A stretch of DNA of 64,000 bases from Leptothoe spongobia TAU-MAC 1115 (GCF_018739885.1 NZ_JADOES010000003.1:186001-250000), one strand, 5' to 3'. Positions 27,396-36,157 are shown, counted from the first letter of the stretch. Numbers and translations: made by a program. The notes: generated from the letters alone by a model not told the origin.

Positions 27396-28184
27396 TTAAA
27401 TTTCCTCTGCGCGGCAATGTCCCTCACCAACATGACCCAAGCCTTTATAAATATCGGCAAGCTGAAGTTTCTCTACCTTAGTGAGCTTGATCTCCAGGTC
27501 TTCAGGAGTCAAATTAACAACACCATCTTGGGCTAAAGCCGCAAACGGATCAAAACCTAATGCTCCCCGATTTAATACCTCTTCTTCAGATATATCGATA
27601 TCGCCAAAGAGGTGATCGAAGTGAAAGGTAGCTTCCACATTGGCTGTTCCTTCAGGGGAGAGAATTCCTTTGCGCTCGTCGCCAACAAAATCGCCGCAGA
27701 AAAACTCCAACGACGGATTCAGAGCAATTTCAAACGGAATCGTTTCACCATCACGGGTGGCGGTTCCTATGACCACTAATGCTGGTCCGGCCTCTGAAAT
27801 CAGCTTCCAGGATAGGGCATTGTAGCGGCCTGCTGTGGTCTCCACTTGTTCTACTAAAATAGGTGCAGCAGTTGCATCCCCCTCGGCTAGATCCACATTG
27901 GCTGCTTCTGTGAGTAGCACATTGGTCTTAGCAGCAATTTCCACATCCGTATCCGGATTGAAGGGGGGAGCAGCCTGGTAGGCAACAACATCTTGAATAT
28001 CGGCATAGACATGGTCAAACTCAATTTGCCAACCATCTTTACTGGTAAATCCTTGGCGGATAAAGTCTTCGCCGTTAGCCCGCAGCTCTAGCGTACCAAC
28101 TTGAGTAGCAGCCGACTGAGTGCAAGCAGCACTACTCATCAAGAGTGGGATAACAGCTACATTTAACAACCACTTCCTATCCAT
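27396..28184 (-). CDS. predicted lipoprotein of unknown function
   Basis: The 262-aa protein starts with a short signal peptide and a lipobox (LLMSSAAC, Cys about residue 21). The rest is beta-rich, with two repeated-looking parts and single cysteines near FFCGDFVG and GEGHCRA. I do not recognise the family with confidence; it resembles all-beta periplasmic proteins with DUF4382-like topology. It is convergent with the TRAP binding protein, 20 bp apart, and might bind metal or ligand via the aspartates and histidines in HFDHLFGDID, but this is only a guess. Confidence 0.75.
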   Translation of the reverse strand: MDRKWLLNVAVIPLLMSSAACTQSAATQVGTLELRANGEDFIRQGFTSKDGWQIEFDHVYADIQDVVAYQAAPPFNPDTDVEIAAKTNVLLTEAANVDLAEGDATAAPILVEQVETTAGRYNALSWKLISEAGPALVVIGTATRDGETIPFEIALNPSLEFFCGDFVGDERKGILSPEGTANVEATFHFDHLFGDIDISEEEVLNRGALGFDPFAALAQDGVVNLTPEDLEIKLTKVEKLQLADIYKGLGHVGEGHCRAEEI

Positions 28185-28400
28185 ATTTCCTCCTAAAGCG
28201 GTCTTCCAATTGAAACGTCGACTTCACCGGACCTTATGAAGATCCCATAGGAGGGTAAGCTTCCTTGGGTCAGAGTCTCGGCTCTACCCTAGCTCAATGA
28301 CACTCTGTCATGGCTACATATTGAAAGATCACATAAAGGATTCTTAGTTTTTGCCTCAGTCAGTTGGTTAGGTGATCAGATCGTGTAACGGCTATGTTAT

Positions 28401-28447
28401 GGCAACCAGGCTAAAGGCAATACCGATTATGATCGCAACCAACACAG
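28401..28447. pseudogene. 47-bp copy of an MFS-gene segment
   Basis: The 47 bases here match 29252-29298 (inside the MFS gene, same orientation) at 44 positions. The match covers GGCAACCAGGCTAAAGGCAA and GATCGCAACCAACACAG. It sits 23 bp beyond the shortened toxin end, so it looks like a scar of a past local duplication or deletion. Confidence 0.85.
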
Positions 28448-28469
28448 TTTCGTCATTCCGTCTGGAGGA

Positions 28470-28673
28470 TCAATTTTCTAAGCTTTCTTCATCTCCAAAT
28501 TGGCTCTCAACAGCTACAGCGCAACGATTTGGCAATTTTTCAAGAGTCAGCATGATTTCATAGCATCCCCTAACCCAGCGATGAGCATCATCCAAAGAAA
28601 AATCACGCATCCAAAGAAAAATCTGCTCAATATCCTTAATGGCTGTGGGTGAAATCTCAACCCGGTACGTCAT
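28470..28673 (-). CDS. ParE/RelE-like toxin, C-terminally shortened
   Basis: The coding frame from the ATG at 28673 reads TYRVEISPTAIKDIEQIFLWM, then RWVRGCYEIMLTLEKLPNRCAVA, an excellent ParE/RelE N-terminal two-thirds. A longer start at 28694 is also open. The protein then ends after about 67 residues at EESLEN, where the family normally runs on for about 30 residues (the YRILF strand and catalytic C-terminus). It is therefore likely inactive. It follows the antitoxin with overlapping ends. Confidence 0.8.
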   Translation of the reverse strand: MTYRVEISPTAIKDIEQIFLWMRDFSLDDAHRWVRGCYEIMLTLEKLPNRCAVAVESQFGDEESLEN

Positions 28674-28944
28674 ATTTCTCCCGCAGTTGATCAAATGCGT
28701 CCCCTAGAGGCTGACCTTTGCCCTGCTCAAATTCCTCCATACTTTTACGAATCCCCGCTAGAGACTCTAAAAGCTCCATCCGGTCTAAAAGCTTCTGATA
28801 GCTCTCAGCATCCTGTACAACAACAGCAGCTTTCCCATTTACCGTAAGGACTATCGGCGCTCGTGTCTGCTTCAGGCGTTCTAAAAAAGTTTTAGCTCCC
28901 CGTTGAAATTCTGAAAGTGGATGAATATTACAAAGATTTAGCAT
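28657..28944 (-). CDS. Phd/YefM-family antitoxin
   Basis: The 95-aa protein from the ATG at 28944 reads LNLCNIHPLSEFQRGAKTF, LERLKQTRAPIVLTVNGKA and VVQDAESYQKLLD, the DNA-binding N-terminal domain of Phd/YefM antitoxins, plus an acidic toxin-binding tail. Further upstream codons are open but show no family resemblance, so this start is chosen. It overlaps the downstream toxin start, as usual for such operons. Confidence 0.88.
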   Translation of the reverse strand: MLNLCNIHPLSEFQRGAKTFLERLKQTRAPIVLTVNGKAAVVVQDAESYQKLLDRMELLESLAGIRKSMEEFEQGKGQPLGDAFDQLREKYDVPG

Positions 28945-29050
28945 GTTAAAAACAGAAAATACACTGTTAATTACATGATAATCATCATGCCTAGATCTGG
29001 GCTGATTACGACGATAATCAACACAGAGCATTCCCAAAAACTTTCTGTAA

Positions 29051-30220
29051 CTAGGGCCGTTTTGCCACAACGCAGCCTGCAGCTGTGGCAAAACTGATAG
29101 CAGCGACCAAGAGTGAGACGGTCAACCCCAAGTTAGCGCCAATGCTACCCAACACGCTCATGGCAGCAGCGCCACCGCTGAAGTAAAGGCCAGTGCCTAA
29201 ACCCGCTTTTGTGGGCGGCACCATGGATAAGGCATAGGGTAAAGTGCCATTGGCAACCAGGCTAAAGGCAATGCCGATTGCGATCGCAACCAACACAGCC
29301 ACCCCAGCCGATCCCATGACAGCCGTCGCACCCACTGCCACAACCATCCCGACAAAACCGATTAACATCGCCCGCCGATTCCCCAGCCTGGTCGCCAGCT
29401 GACCACAGGGCAATGCACTCACCGCCACCGTCACAAACAGCGCCACCATAATCAACTTAGGCTGAGCAAACCCCGTCCCAGCGACCGCCTTAGGAAAGTT
29501 TTGCAACAACAGTCTCAACCCCAACGCCACACTGGCACCAGTCGCAAATATCCAGGGTAGATTAGCCCACTGCATCTGGGCATTGGCCCCTGTTGATGAT
29601 GGGGAACTCGATACAGCCGTACCAGGATTCACCAATCGCAACGCTAAGGCCGCCAACAACAGCACCACCGTCCCAATCGAAAAGGCTGCCAAGGGGCCTA
29701 AACTCAAAATAAAATCACTCGCCAAGGGGGCCATGGCTCCCGTCACCCCACCCACCATGGTCAATACGCTAGCCGCCTGGGGTAAATCCGCCTCAAAAGC
29801 ATAGCGCCCCAGCAGCGACAGGGCCGGACTCCGAAAAACCGTCATCGCCAAGGCCCAAGCCACCAAGGCAAATGGCAGTAACGCTTTAAGTGATACACCA
29901 CCGACGACAACAACCAAGGGAATGCCCAAAAAGCAAAAGGCTGCCAAAATCATCCCCAGGGCAATTTGAGGAAAACGACTCCCCACCCAGTGTTGCCGCT
30001 GGTCCGAAAAGCTCCCCATCAGCGGTTCCATCACCGCACCCATAGCATTTTCAATGATCAGTAGCAGGGCGGCCAAAGCAGCCGAGAACCCAAACGCTAC
30101 TAGCAAATCCTTTAGATAAAGATTGTAAATCACCCAAGTCAGGGAAATCGCTCCCTGTACCGCAGCTAATCCTAAAACCTGGAGCCAAAGAATTCGTCGC
30201 CCTACTAATGCATTACTCAT
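29051..30220 (-). CDS. MFS transporter
   Basis: The 389-aa protein has about 12 hydrophobic segments, with the MFS-type cytoplasmic loop GSFSDQRQHWVGSRFP after TM2 and GQLATRLGNRRAM after TM8. It begins SNALVGRRILWLQVLGLAAVQGA. Substrate cannot be inferred; the family member resembles cyanobacterial SLC45/sugar-like transporters. A 47-bp piece of the gene is duplicated near the damaged toxin gene. Confidence 0.9.
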   Translation of the reverse strand: MSNALVGRRILWLQVLGLAAVQGAISLTWVIYNLYLKDLLVAFGFSAALAALLLIIENAMGAVMEPLMGSFSDQRQHWVGSRFPQIALGMILAAFCFLGIPLVVVVGGVSLKALLPFALVAWALAMTVFRSPALSLLGRYAFEADLPQAASVLTMVGGVTGAMAPLASDFILSLGPLAAFSIGTVVLLLAALALRLVNPGTAVSSSPSSTGANAQMQWANLPWIFATGASVALGLRLLLQNFPKAVAGTGFAQPKLIMVALFVTVAVSALPCGQLATRLGNRRAMLIGFVGMVVAVGATAVMGSAGVAVLVAIAIGIAFSLVANGTLPYALSMVPPTKAGLGTGLYFSGGAAAMSVLGSIGANLGLTVSLLVAAISFATAAGCVVAKRP

Positions 30221-30315
30221 GGGAACTCACTTATCAAAAATGGCTATTAATCACTCATACAAGGGGCATCGTCTCTAACAAGCATAGTCTTAGATGTTCT
30301 AAACATTGGCTACCC

Positions 30316-30341
30316 TAGGGACGTTGCATGCAATGTCCCTA
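30316..30341. repeat. 26-nt palindrome with one wobble mismatch
   Basis: TAGGGACGTTGCA (30316-30328) pairs with TGCAATGTCCCTA; only position 30323/30334 is a G-T mismatch. It lies just after the dctM stop codon on the minus strand. Confidence 0.85.
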
Positions 30342-30346
30342 CAAAG

Positions 30347-31678
30347 TTAACCACTCAGGGACGGCAGCCAACTTACCAAACCAGGGAAGGCAATAATCGA
30401 GACGAGCACCAGCAACTGCAGCGCAATAAATGGGATTACACCTCGATAAATATTGCCCGTGGACACCTCCTTGGGAGCCACACCCCGCAGATAAAACAGA
30501 GCGAAGCCAAAGGGCGGTGTCAAAAATGAGGTTTGCATATTAGCCCCAATAATCACTCCATACCACACCAGGTCCATCCCCAGCTGCTGGGCCACTGGCG
30601 CAAAGAGGGGAATCACAATAAAGGCAATTTCAAAGAAGTCAATAAAGAACCCCAGGAAAAAGACCGTCAGCATACTAACCACCAAAAAGCCCACATCGCC
30701 CCCTGGTAAATTGGTCAGCAGATCAAAAATAAAGCTATCTCCACGCAAACCACGAAACACCAGACTAAAGGCCGTTGAACCCAATAGGATGAAAATCACC
30801 ATGGTGGTGGTACGCAGCGTACTATCACACACTTCGCGCAAGCTGCGGATCGTCAGCTGCCGATTAAAAGCAGCCAGCACCATCGCACCCACTGCTCCCA
30901 AAGCTCCAGCCTCTGTCGGTGTAGCAATACCAAAGAAAATACTGCCTAACACCAGCAAAATTAAGACCAGCGGCGGCACCATGACTTTTAAGACTTTAAG
31001 GGCCAGGGCTTGGCCACGAATTTTTAAGAGTTCTGGCGGTAGCGCAGGCAACAAGTCTGGGCGGACAAAGGCCATGATAGCCACATGCACTACGAAGGCT
31101 CCGGCCATCAGTAGCCCAGGGATAAATGATCCCAAAAATAAATCGCCAACGGATACCCCCAGCTGATCCGCTAGGACCACCAGCACAATACTGGGTGGAA
31201 TAATCTGGCCCAGGGTACCTGACGCTGCAATCACGCCAGTGGCCACATCTTTGTTATAGCCATAACGCAGCATCGTCGGCAGGGAAATCAATCCCATGGT
31301 GACCACCGTTGCTGCCACAACTCCGGTTGTCGCTGCCAGTAATGCACCTACGACCACGACAGCAATGGCCAAACCACCCCGCAGGCGACCAAATAGGCTG
31401 CCCATGGTTTCCAACAGGTTTTCAGCAATGCCTGACTTCTCTAGCATTGCCCCCATAAAGATAAAATAGGGGATGGCCAGCAGGGTGAAGTTATTCATGA
31501 TGCCGAATATGCGCTGCGGCATCGCGGTCAGAAAGATGGGATCAAATACCCCTAAGGAAATCCCAATCAGGCCAAATAAGATGGCCACTCCACCCAGAGA
31601 AAAGGCCACTGGGTAACCAAGGGAGAGGAGCACCAGGGCTCCGCCGAACATCAGCGGTCCTAACCAATCAATTAGCAT
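30347..31678 (-). CDS. dctM: TRAP transporter large permease (DctM)
   Basis: The large membrane subunit forms the sodium-coupled translocation path of a TRAP transporter. It has about 12 TM segments with family stretches PYFIFMGAMLEKSGIAENLLETMG, ATTGVVAATVVTMGLISLPTML, ASGTLGQIIPPSIVLVVLADQLG and LTPPFGFALFYLRG (read in pieces). The start is put at the ATG 31678 (LIDWLGPLMFGG), overlapping dctQ by 11 bp. An upstream open extension to 31729 is not conserved in composition. Confidence 0.93.
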   Translation of the reverse strand: MLIDWLGPLMFGGALVLLSLGYPVAFSLGGVAILFGLIGISLGVFDPIFLTAMPQRIFGIMNNFTLLAIPYFIFMGAMLEKSGIAENLLETMGSLFGRLRGGLAIAVVVVGALLAATTGVVAATVVTMGLISLPTMLRYGYNKDVATGVIAASGTLGQIIPPSIVLVVLADQLGVSVGDLFLGSFIPGLLMAGAFVVHVAIMAFVRPDLLPALPPELLKIRGQALALKVLKVMVPPLVLILLVLGSIFFGIATPTEAGALGAVGAMVLAAFNRQLTIRSLREVCDSTLRTTTMVIFILLGSTAFSLVFRGLRGDSFIFDLLTNLPGGDVGFLVVSMLTVFFLGFFIDFFEIAFIVIPLFAPVAQQLGMDLVWYGVIIGANMQTSFLTPPFGFALFYLRGVAPKEVSTGNIYRGVIPFIALQLLVLVSIIAFPGLVSWLPSLSG

Positions 31679-32255
31679 CACCAGCCTCTCCATCACGAGT
31701 ATCGTCCGCTGGCCCATTGACTGGCCCATTGACTGGTAAGTAGCCTGAAAAAATTGCCCAGTTTTTAATCGCTTCTGAAATACCCTGCAATATCAGTAAC
31801 GCAAAACTCACTAAGATCATGGTCTTAATGGGAAAGCGCAGCAGTCCCCCTGGATCCGGCGAGTTTTCCCATACCGCCCAGGACTTGAGCACTGCCCCCC
31901 AGGAAAAGTAAATCACCAGGGCCGAAAACGGGATTAGAAAAATAACCGTACCAATAAAGTCAGCCAGCGCCTTATGACGACGGGACCAGCGATCGTAAAA
32001 CACATCCACCCGCACATGACCGCCTTTTTGCAGGGTGTAGGCTGCCCCCAACAAAAAGACAATGTCAAACAGATACCACTGAGTTTCGATCAGGGCATTG
32101 GAACTGAGGTTTTGACCGACTAGATTACCGAGGTAGCGACCAATGACATTCCAGGTGCCCACACCGATCATGGCCAGGACTAACCAGTAGGCGAATTTGC
32201 CAATTTGAGTGGTGAAGGCATCTATCCTGCGGGCGATAGAGAGTAAGGACTGCAA
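31668..32255 (-). CDS. dctQ: TRAP transporter small permease (DctQ)
   Basis: The small membrane subunit, 195 aa with four TM helices, shows LVLAMIGVGTWNVIGRYLG near the start and KGGHVRVDVFYDRWSRRHKALADF in the middle, both characteristic. The C-terminus overlaps the DctM start. Together with the DctP gene at 26.3 kb it completes a transporter, although split by other genes. Confidence 0.9.
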   Translation of the reverse strand: MQSLLSIARRIDAFTTQIGKFAYWLVLAMIGVGTWNVIGRYLGNLVGQNLSSNALIETQWYLFDIVFLLGAAYTLQKGGHVRVDVFYDRWSRRHKALADFIGTVIFLIPFSALVIYFSWGAVLKSWAVWENSPDPGGLLRFPIKTMILVSFALLILQGISEAIKNWAIFSGYLPVNGPVNGPADDTRDGEAGDAN

Positions 32256-32587
32256 AGTGTTTTGCCTATTTTCTACCGGGGTATTTTATCCCGTTGAGAT
32301 ATGGGTATTGGTTGCGATCGCACAATTTGCAATATAGCGGTTCCGACTTGTTTTGAATACACCTTGATAGTGCTAACCACTGAAACCTCAAAACCGAGTG
32401 TATTCAGTGCGAATGAGAACCGCTATATTTGACCCTTGGTTCAAGATCGCCCTTCAGACATTCACCTATAATCAAGTCACTACAACAGATATAGCCAAAA
32501 TCTGTTGTACCTACAATCGACGTAATGCCTCAAATGGGAAAGATTAATATCTCTCCACTCTTCCATAAGATAAACATCTATAGATTA
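32256..32587. other. spacer with possible MITE and hairpin
   Basis: The 332-bp gap holds two structured elements, the possible MITE at 32331-32429 and a 10-bp-arm hairpin at 32481-32509 (TACAACAGAT/ATCTGTTGTA, loop 9). The hairpin may terminate the minus-strand DUF427 transcript. No gene was seen. Confidence 0.6.
32331..32429. mobile_element. possible MITE with nested inverted repeats
   Basis: A 99-bp segment is bounded by exact 13-bp inverted ends AATATAGCGGTTC (32331-32343) and GAACCGCTATATT (32417-32429). Inside are exact 9-bp arms TGAATACAC and GTGTATTCA (32354-32362 and 32398-32406). TA at each end fits an IS630/Tc1-like target. It encodes nothing. Confidence 0.5.
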
Positions 32588-33082
32588 CTACCACCCCCAT
32601 GTACCAGCCCCTCCCTTAAACGGCCCAACAATATCACTCGTAATCCAGCCAGCATACAAGTCTCCTGCTTGAGGCTCTACTTTTTCATCTCCGACATAAC
32701 AAACATCCATCGGTCTTGGATAAAATCCAACGAGATCTTGCAGACTCTCAAATGCTGGAGAAATATTAGAGTAATACCAGGCAACATTGTCGACTTTGCG
32801 ATCACCCACTTGAACCGTATAATAGCTAGCTCTGCCCTTCCACTCGCAAAAAGTACTATGGGCACTTGGCACCAGGTACTCCATCTTGATATCACTTTTG
32901 GGAATGTAGTAGCTAGGAGGATGACTAGTTTCTAAAATCCTCTGGGAACGGCATGTATCAACAATCAGCTCATCATTGAAAATAATCCTAATGCGTTTCG
33001 TCACATCCTCCACTCGGGGAGGGCGAGGATAATCCCAGACAGACTCTTGACCGGGGCCAGGGGCAATTGGTTCAGGTCTCAT
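32588..33082 (-). CDS. DUF427 family protein
   Basis: The 164-aa protein belongs to DUF427, with IRIIFNDELIVDTCRSQRILETSHPPSYYIP, TFCEWKGRASYYTVQVG and VAWYYSNISPAFESLQD in order. These proteins have a small beta-barrel-like fold and no assigned activity. It is complete, with its own upstream region facing the thiohistidine cluster. Confidence 0.92.
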   Translation of the reverse strand: MRPEPIAPGPGQESVWDYPRPPRVEDVTKRIRIIFNDELIVDTCRSQRILETSHPPSYYIPKSDIKMEYLVPSAHSTFCEWKGRASYYTVQVGDRKVDNVAWYYSNISPAFESLQDLVGFYPRPMDVCYVGDEKVEPQAGDLYAGWITSDIVGPFKGGAGTWGW

Positions 33083-33498
33083 GGCAATGGTGACAAATGA
33101 TTAACAAGTAGCGGACTCTTTTAGATTAAACCGTTGCCGAGGCTACCAGGGGATATTCCAAGCTAGCTAAGCGACTTTCTGTAAACTGCCAGCTCGTCTC
33201 AAGGGAGTAAAATGTTGAACTCGTTAGCAGTCACAGACACGATACATCTGTGAGCAAGTCGAAAGATAACGTTGAAAAGTAAATTTCTGGTAAAACCTCG
33301 AACTAGAAACTTTGCCGTTGCTGATTTAGGCCATAAATTACGCTGTTTATAACAATATGCATCAGTAATCCTCAAAAAAAATCATTCTTAAGATCAGCAT
33401 TGATGACCAGTGAATCATTCTTGTAACGCTTTTTTAAGCAGCTAAGAATTTTACCTGGATTTTACTTTTCATGGATAGCCTTCATTCAGCAAGTAAAC

Positions 33499-33541
33499 CA
33501 TTGGATACAGTCGTAGACCACAGTAACGACTGTATCCAATG
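33499..33541. terminator. 16-bp-arm hairpin
   Basis: CATTGGATACAGTCGT (33499-33514) and its exact reverse complement (33526-33541) enclose an 11-nt loop. It resembles a terminator but no gene precedes it on the plus strand; on the minus strand it lies 15 bp after the stop of the short frame at 33557. Confidence 0.6.
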
Positions 33542-33556
33542 AAAGGTTTTACACGC

Positions 33557-33682
33557 CTAATCAAGGAGGAGGTCAGCCAATTTAGCTGCTTTTTCGCCGT
33601 TGACATCAGTGCCACTTAGCGAGAGATTAGCTGTCTTTATTTTATCTTTTGGAACCAACACTTTTAAATAATATAGATTAGC
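33557..33682 (-). pseudogene. possible remnant of a protein-coding gene
   Basis: A 41-codon minus frame between two stops reads ANLYYLKVLVPKDKIKTANL and then SLSGTDVNGEKAAKLADLLLD. The alternating hydrophobic pattern and ending look like the C-terminus of a real protein, but there is no ATG, only GTG and TTG codons, and no ribosome-binding site. I do not recognise the family. It may be a gene tail left by a deletion, or chance. Confidence 0.25.
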
Positions 33683-33764
33683 CTACTAGTGAAACCTTGA
33701 TAGGATTCAGGCTGAATTGCTGATTATTTTAATCGAGTGTGACTAGACTAGTTAACCTATTTTT

Positions 33765-35105
33765 ATGACCACACAGACATTTATGGATTCGCTTAAATCA
33801 TTGCCGACTCCGCAGTTAGATAGATGCGATCGCAACACTCTACTCGCCTATTTTGACAACTCTTGGGAATTAGAAGAGATTCTGATGAAAAGTTTAGTCA
33901 GTGATGATAGCTTTTATCATAATCCTGACCCCCTGAGAAACCCAATTATTTTTTACCTGGGACATTCGCCAGTTTTTTATATTAATAAGCTTATTCAGGT
34001 GGGGCTAATTGCTCAACGGATCAACCTCAAATATGAAATTTTGTTTGAAATTGGAGTCGATCCAGACAGCCCGGAGCAATTAGAACAAGCAATCTCATCC
34101 ATCGACTGGCCCAATGTTGAGAACGTTTGGCAATATCGAGATCATGTTCGGGAAGTCGTGACCAAACTTATTCGTACCTGTAGTCTCGATCTCCCCATTA
34201 ACCAAACTCACCCTCTGTGGGCACTGCTCATGAGCATGGAACACAATCGGATTCATTTTGAAACCTCTTCCATGCTGTTCAGACAGTTTCCTGCCGATCA
34301 CCTAAAACGTCCGAAGCCTTGGCAATATGCTGGCTCAAAAAACAAAAAACCAGACAACAAAATGATTACCGTTTCTGGGGGAGTCGCCAGTCTCGGAAAA
34401 TCCCACAACGATTCAACCTACGGTTGGGATAGTGAATACGGACATCGCACCGTAGAGTTACAGCCTTTTATGGCTAGTCAATACCTGATTACCAACGAAG
34501 AATTTCTCCAATTTGTACAGGAAGATGGCTATGAAAATCAAGAATTTTGGGATCACGAATCCTGGCAATGGAAAACAGACTACAAGATTCAACATCCCAA
34601 ATTTTGGAGGCCCCAAAATGGCACCTATCGATACCGAGCCCTCTTTGATGACATAGAATTTCCCTTAGATTGGCCCGTTGAAGTTAACTATTATGAGGCT
34701 ATTGCTTACTGTCGTTGGCAAGGGGAGGGCACACGACTTATGACTGAAGCAGAATGGACGATGGTGGCAGCCGACTGTAATAACACGCAAGACTTTAACC
34801 TTGGCTTAAAGTTTGGCTCCCCGTCACCAGTGGGAGATCTCGCTCACTCGAAAACCTCCAGTGGACTCTATGATCTACGTGGGAACGTTTGGGAATGGCT
34901 GAGCGAAAACTTTAATCCCCTACCTGGATTCAAACCTCATCCTCTTTATAAAGACATTGCAGCGCCTTTCTTTGACGACCAGCACAAGATAATGATGGGA
35001 GGATCTTGGGCAAGTAGTGGGTCCATAGCAGCTAAGTCCTATCGCAATTGGTTTCGCCCTAACTTTTATCAACATGCCGGGTTTAGAACTGCCAAAAGTA
35101 TCTAA
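33765..35105 (+). CDS. OvoA/EgtB-type sulfoxide synthase, stand-alone
   Basis: This is a nonheme-iron, oxygen-dependent C-S bond-forming enzyme joining cysteine (or a cysteine peptide) to histidine or a methylated histidine. The DinB-like N-terminal half closely resembles OvoA: YFDNSWELEEILMKSLVSDD, NPIIFYLGHSPVFYINKL, HPLWALLMSMEHNRIHFETS. The three iron ligands are visible as His67 (GHSPV) and His160/His164 in HNRIHFE, the HX3HXE motif. The C-terminal FGE/SUMF1-like half (about 205-446) ends MMGGSWASSGSI...NWFRPNFYQHAGFR. Typical OvoA carries an added C-terminal methyltransferase domain; here the protein stops at 446 aa. First of four close plus-strand genes. Confidence 0.9.
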   Translation: MTTQTFMDSLKSLPTPQLDRCDRNTLLAYFDNSWELEEILMKSLVSDDSFYHNPDPLRNPIIFYLGHSPVFYINKLIQVGLIAQRINLKYEILFEIGVDPDSPEQLEQAISSIDWPNVENVWQYRDHVREVVTKLIRTCSLDLPINQTHPLWALLMSMEHNRIHFETSSMLFRQFPADHLKRPKPWQYAGSKNKKPDNKMITVSGGVASLGKSHNDSTYGWDSEYGHRTVELQPFMASQYLITNEEFLQFVQEDGYENQEFWDHESWQWKTDYKIQHPKFWRPQNGTYRYRALFDDIEFPLDWPVEVNYYEAIAYCRWQGEGTRLMTEAEWTMVAADCNNTQDFNLGLKFGSPSPVGDLAHSKTSSGLYDLRGNVWEWLSENFNPLPGFKPHPLYKDIAAPFFDDQHKIMMGGSWASSGSIAAKSYRNWFRPNFYQHAGFRTAKSI

Positions 35106-35176
35106 TTGAATTCACCTCTTCCTTTAGACTACATTTTTGTTTAGTTGCACGGTCTACAGTCGTCAATTCCGAAAAT

Positions 35177-36157
35177 ATGAATCAGCCAATTCTCTGCGAC
35201 CTTCAGCCAACATTAATCGATTTTCGTCATGAAGTTTTAAGTGGATTATCATTATCACAAAAACAGTTTCCTCCACAGTTCTTTTTTCACGACAAGTATG
35301 GTTCTGACTTATTTACTCAAATCTGCAAACTAGAAGAATATTACATAACGCGTACTGAAATTGATATTCTACAAAAGAACAGCCAAGAAATTGCTGCAGT
35401 GCTGGGAAAAAGTTGCTTGTTAATTGAATATGGTAGTGGCAGTATTGAAAAAGTTCACCCCTTAATCGAAGCTCTCGATTCTCCTGCAGCTTACATTCCC
35501 ATTGACATTGCTCGAGAGCATTTATTCACTTACGCAGAATTGACAACTTCTAAGTATCCTGAGTTAAATGTTATCGCTGTTGCTGCCGACTATACCCAAA
35601 AAGAATTTAGGTTGCCCAACGAAAAACTTTCCAACCTAGCCAATATAGAAAATAAGGTCATTTTGTTTGCAGGTAGCACCCTTGGCAACCTAAACCGTAT
35701 CGAGGCGATCGCTCTGTTGAGAAAATCAGCTGCACTAATTGAAGGAAAGGGTGCCATGCTAATTGGAATAGATCTTAAAAAAGACCCAACTGTTCTTCAT
35801 GCGGCCTACAACGATTCCCAGGGGTTAACAGCTCAATTTAATCTCAATATTCTCAGTAACATTAATAGAGAACTTGATGCTGATTTTGATCTGGACAACT
35901 TCTATCATTATGCTCCCTACAACCCAGTATTAGGTCGAATTGAGCTGCACTTAATTAGTAAGCTTTCCCAAATTGTTACGGTTTCAGGGCAACAATTTAC
36001 CTTTAGAGAGGGAGAAAGTATTCATAGTGAAAATTCTCATAAGTATAGTATTGAGGACATTCAAGAACTGTCTGCAGAAGCTGGGTTTATGTTGAAAGAA
36101 ACCTGGGTAGACGACCACAAGTTGTTTAGTGTGAATTATCTAGAATTGGTTGACTAG
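35177..36157 (+). CDS. egtD: EgtD-type L-histidine N-alpha-methyltransferase
   Basis: EgtD trimethylates the alpha-amino group of histidine with SAM, giving hercynine. The 326-aa protein shows FFHDKYGSDLFTQICKLEEYYITRTE (in pieces), a SAM motif IEYGSGSIEKVHPL and FAGSTLGNLNR. Residues that bind the substrate imidazole and amine in mycobacterial EgtD appear in place: Asn171 (in GSTLGN), Tyr in HAAYNDSQGL, and Glu285/Ser287 in SENSHKY. It lies 71 bp after the sulfoxide synthase. Because OvoA-type enzymes normally use free histidine, having EgtD next to one is unusual. Confidence 0.93.
   Translation: MNQPILCDLQPTLIDFRHEVLSGLSLSQKQFPPQFFFHDKYGSDLFTQICKLEEYYITRTEIDILQKNSQEIAAVLGKSCLLIEYGSGSIEKVHPLIEALDSPAAYIPIDIAREHLFTYAELTTSKYPELNVIAVAADYTQKEFRLPNEKLSNLANIENKVILFAGSTLGNLNRIEAIALLRKSAALIEGKGAMLIGIDLKKDPTVLHAAYNDSQGLTAQFNLNILSNINRELDADFDLDNFYHYAPYNPVLGRIELHLISKLSQIVTVSGQQFTFREGESIHSENSHKYSIEDIQELSAEAGFMLKETWVDDHKLFSVNYLELVD

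Larger units (their letters stand above)
33083..33764. other. 682-bp region upstream of the thiohistidine cluster
   Basis: This gap is clearly AT-rich. It contains the hairpin at 33499-33541 and, on the minus strand just beyond it, a short protein-like frame at 33557-33682. The promoter of the ovoA-like gene must be in its right part, where TTGATAGG and TATTTT-like patches near 33697 and 33755 are weak. No complete gene was recognised. Confidence 0.5.

Noticed and set aside
28372..28563. 63-codon plus frame including the MFS fragment copy
   Set aside because: It runs antisense to the toxin and the frame comes from duplicated MFS antisense sequence.
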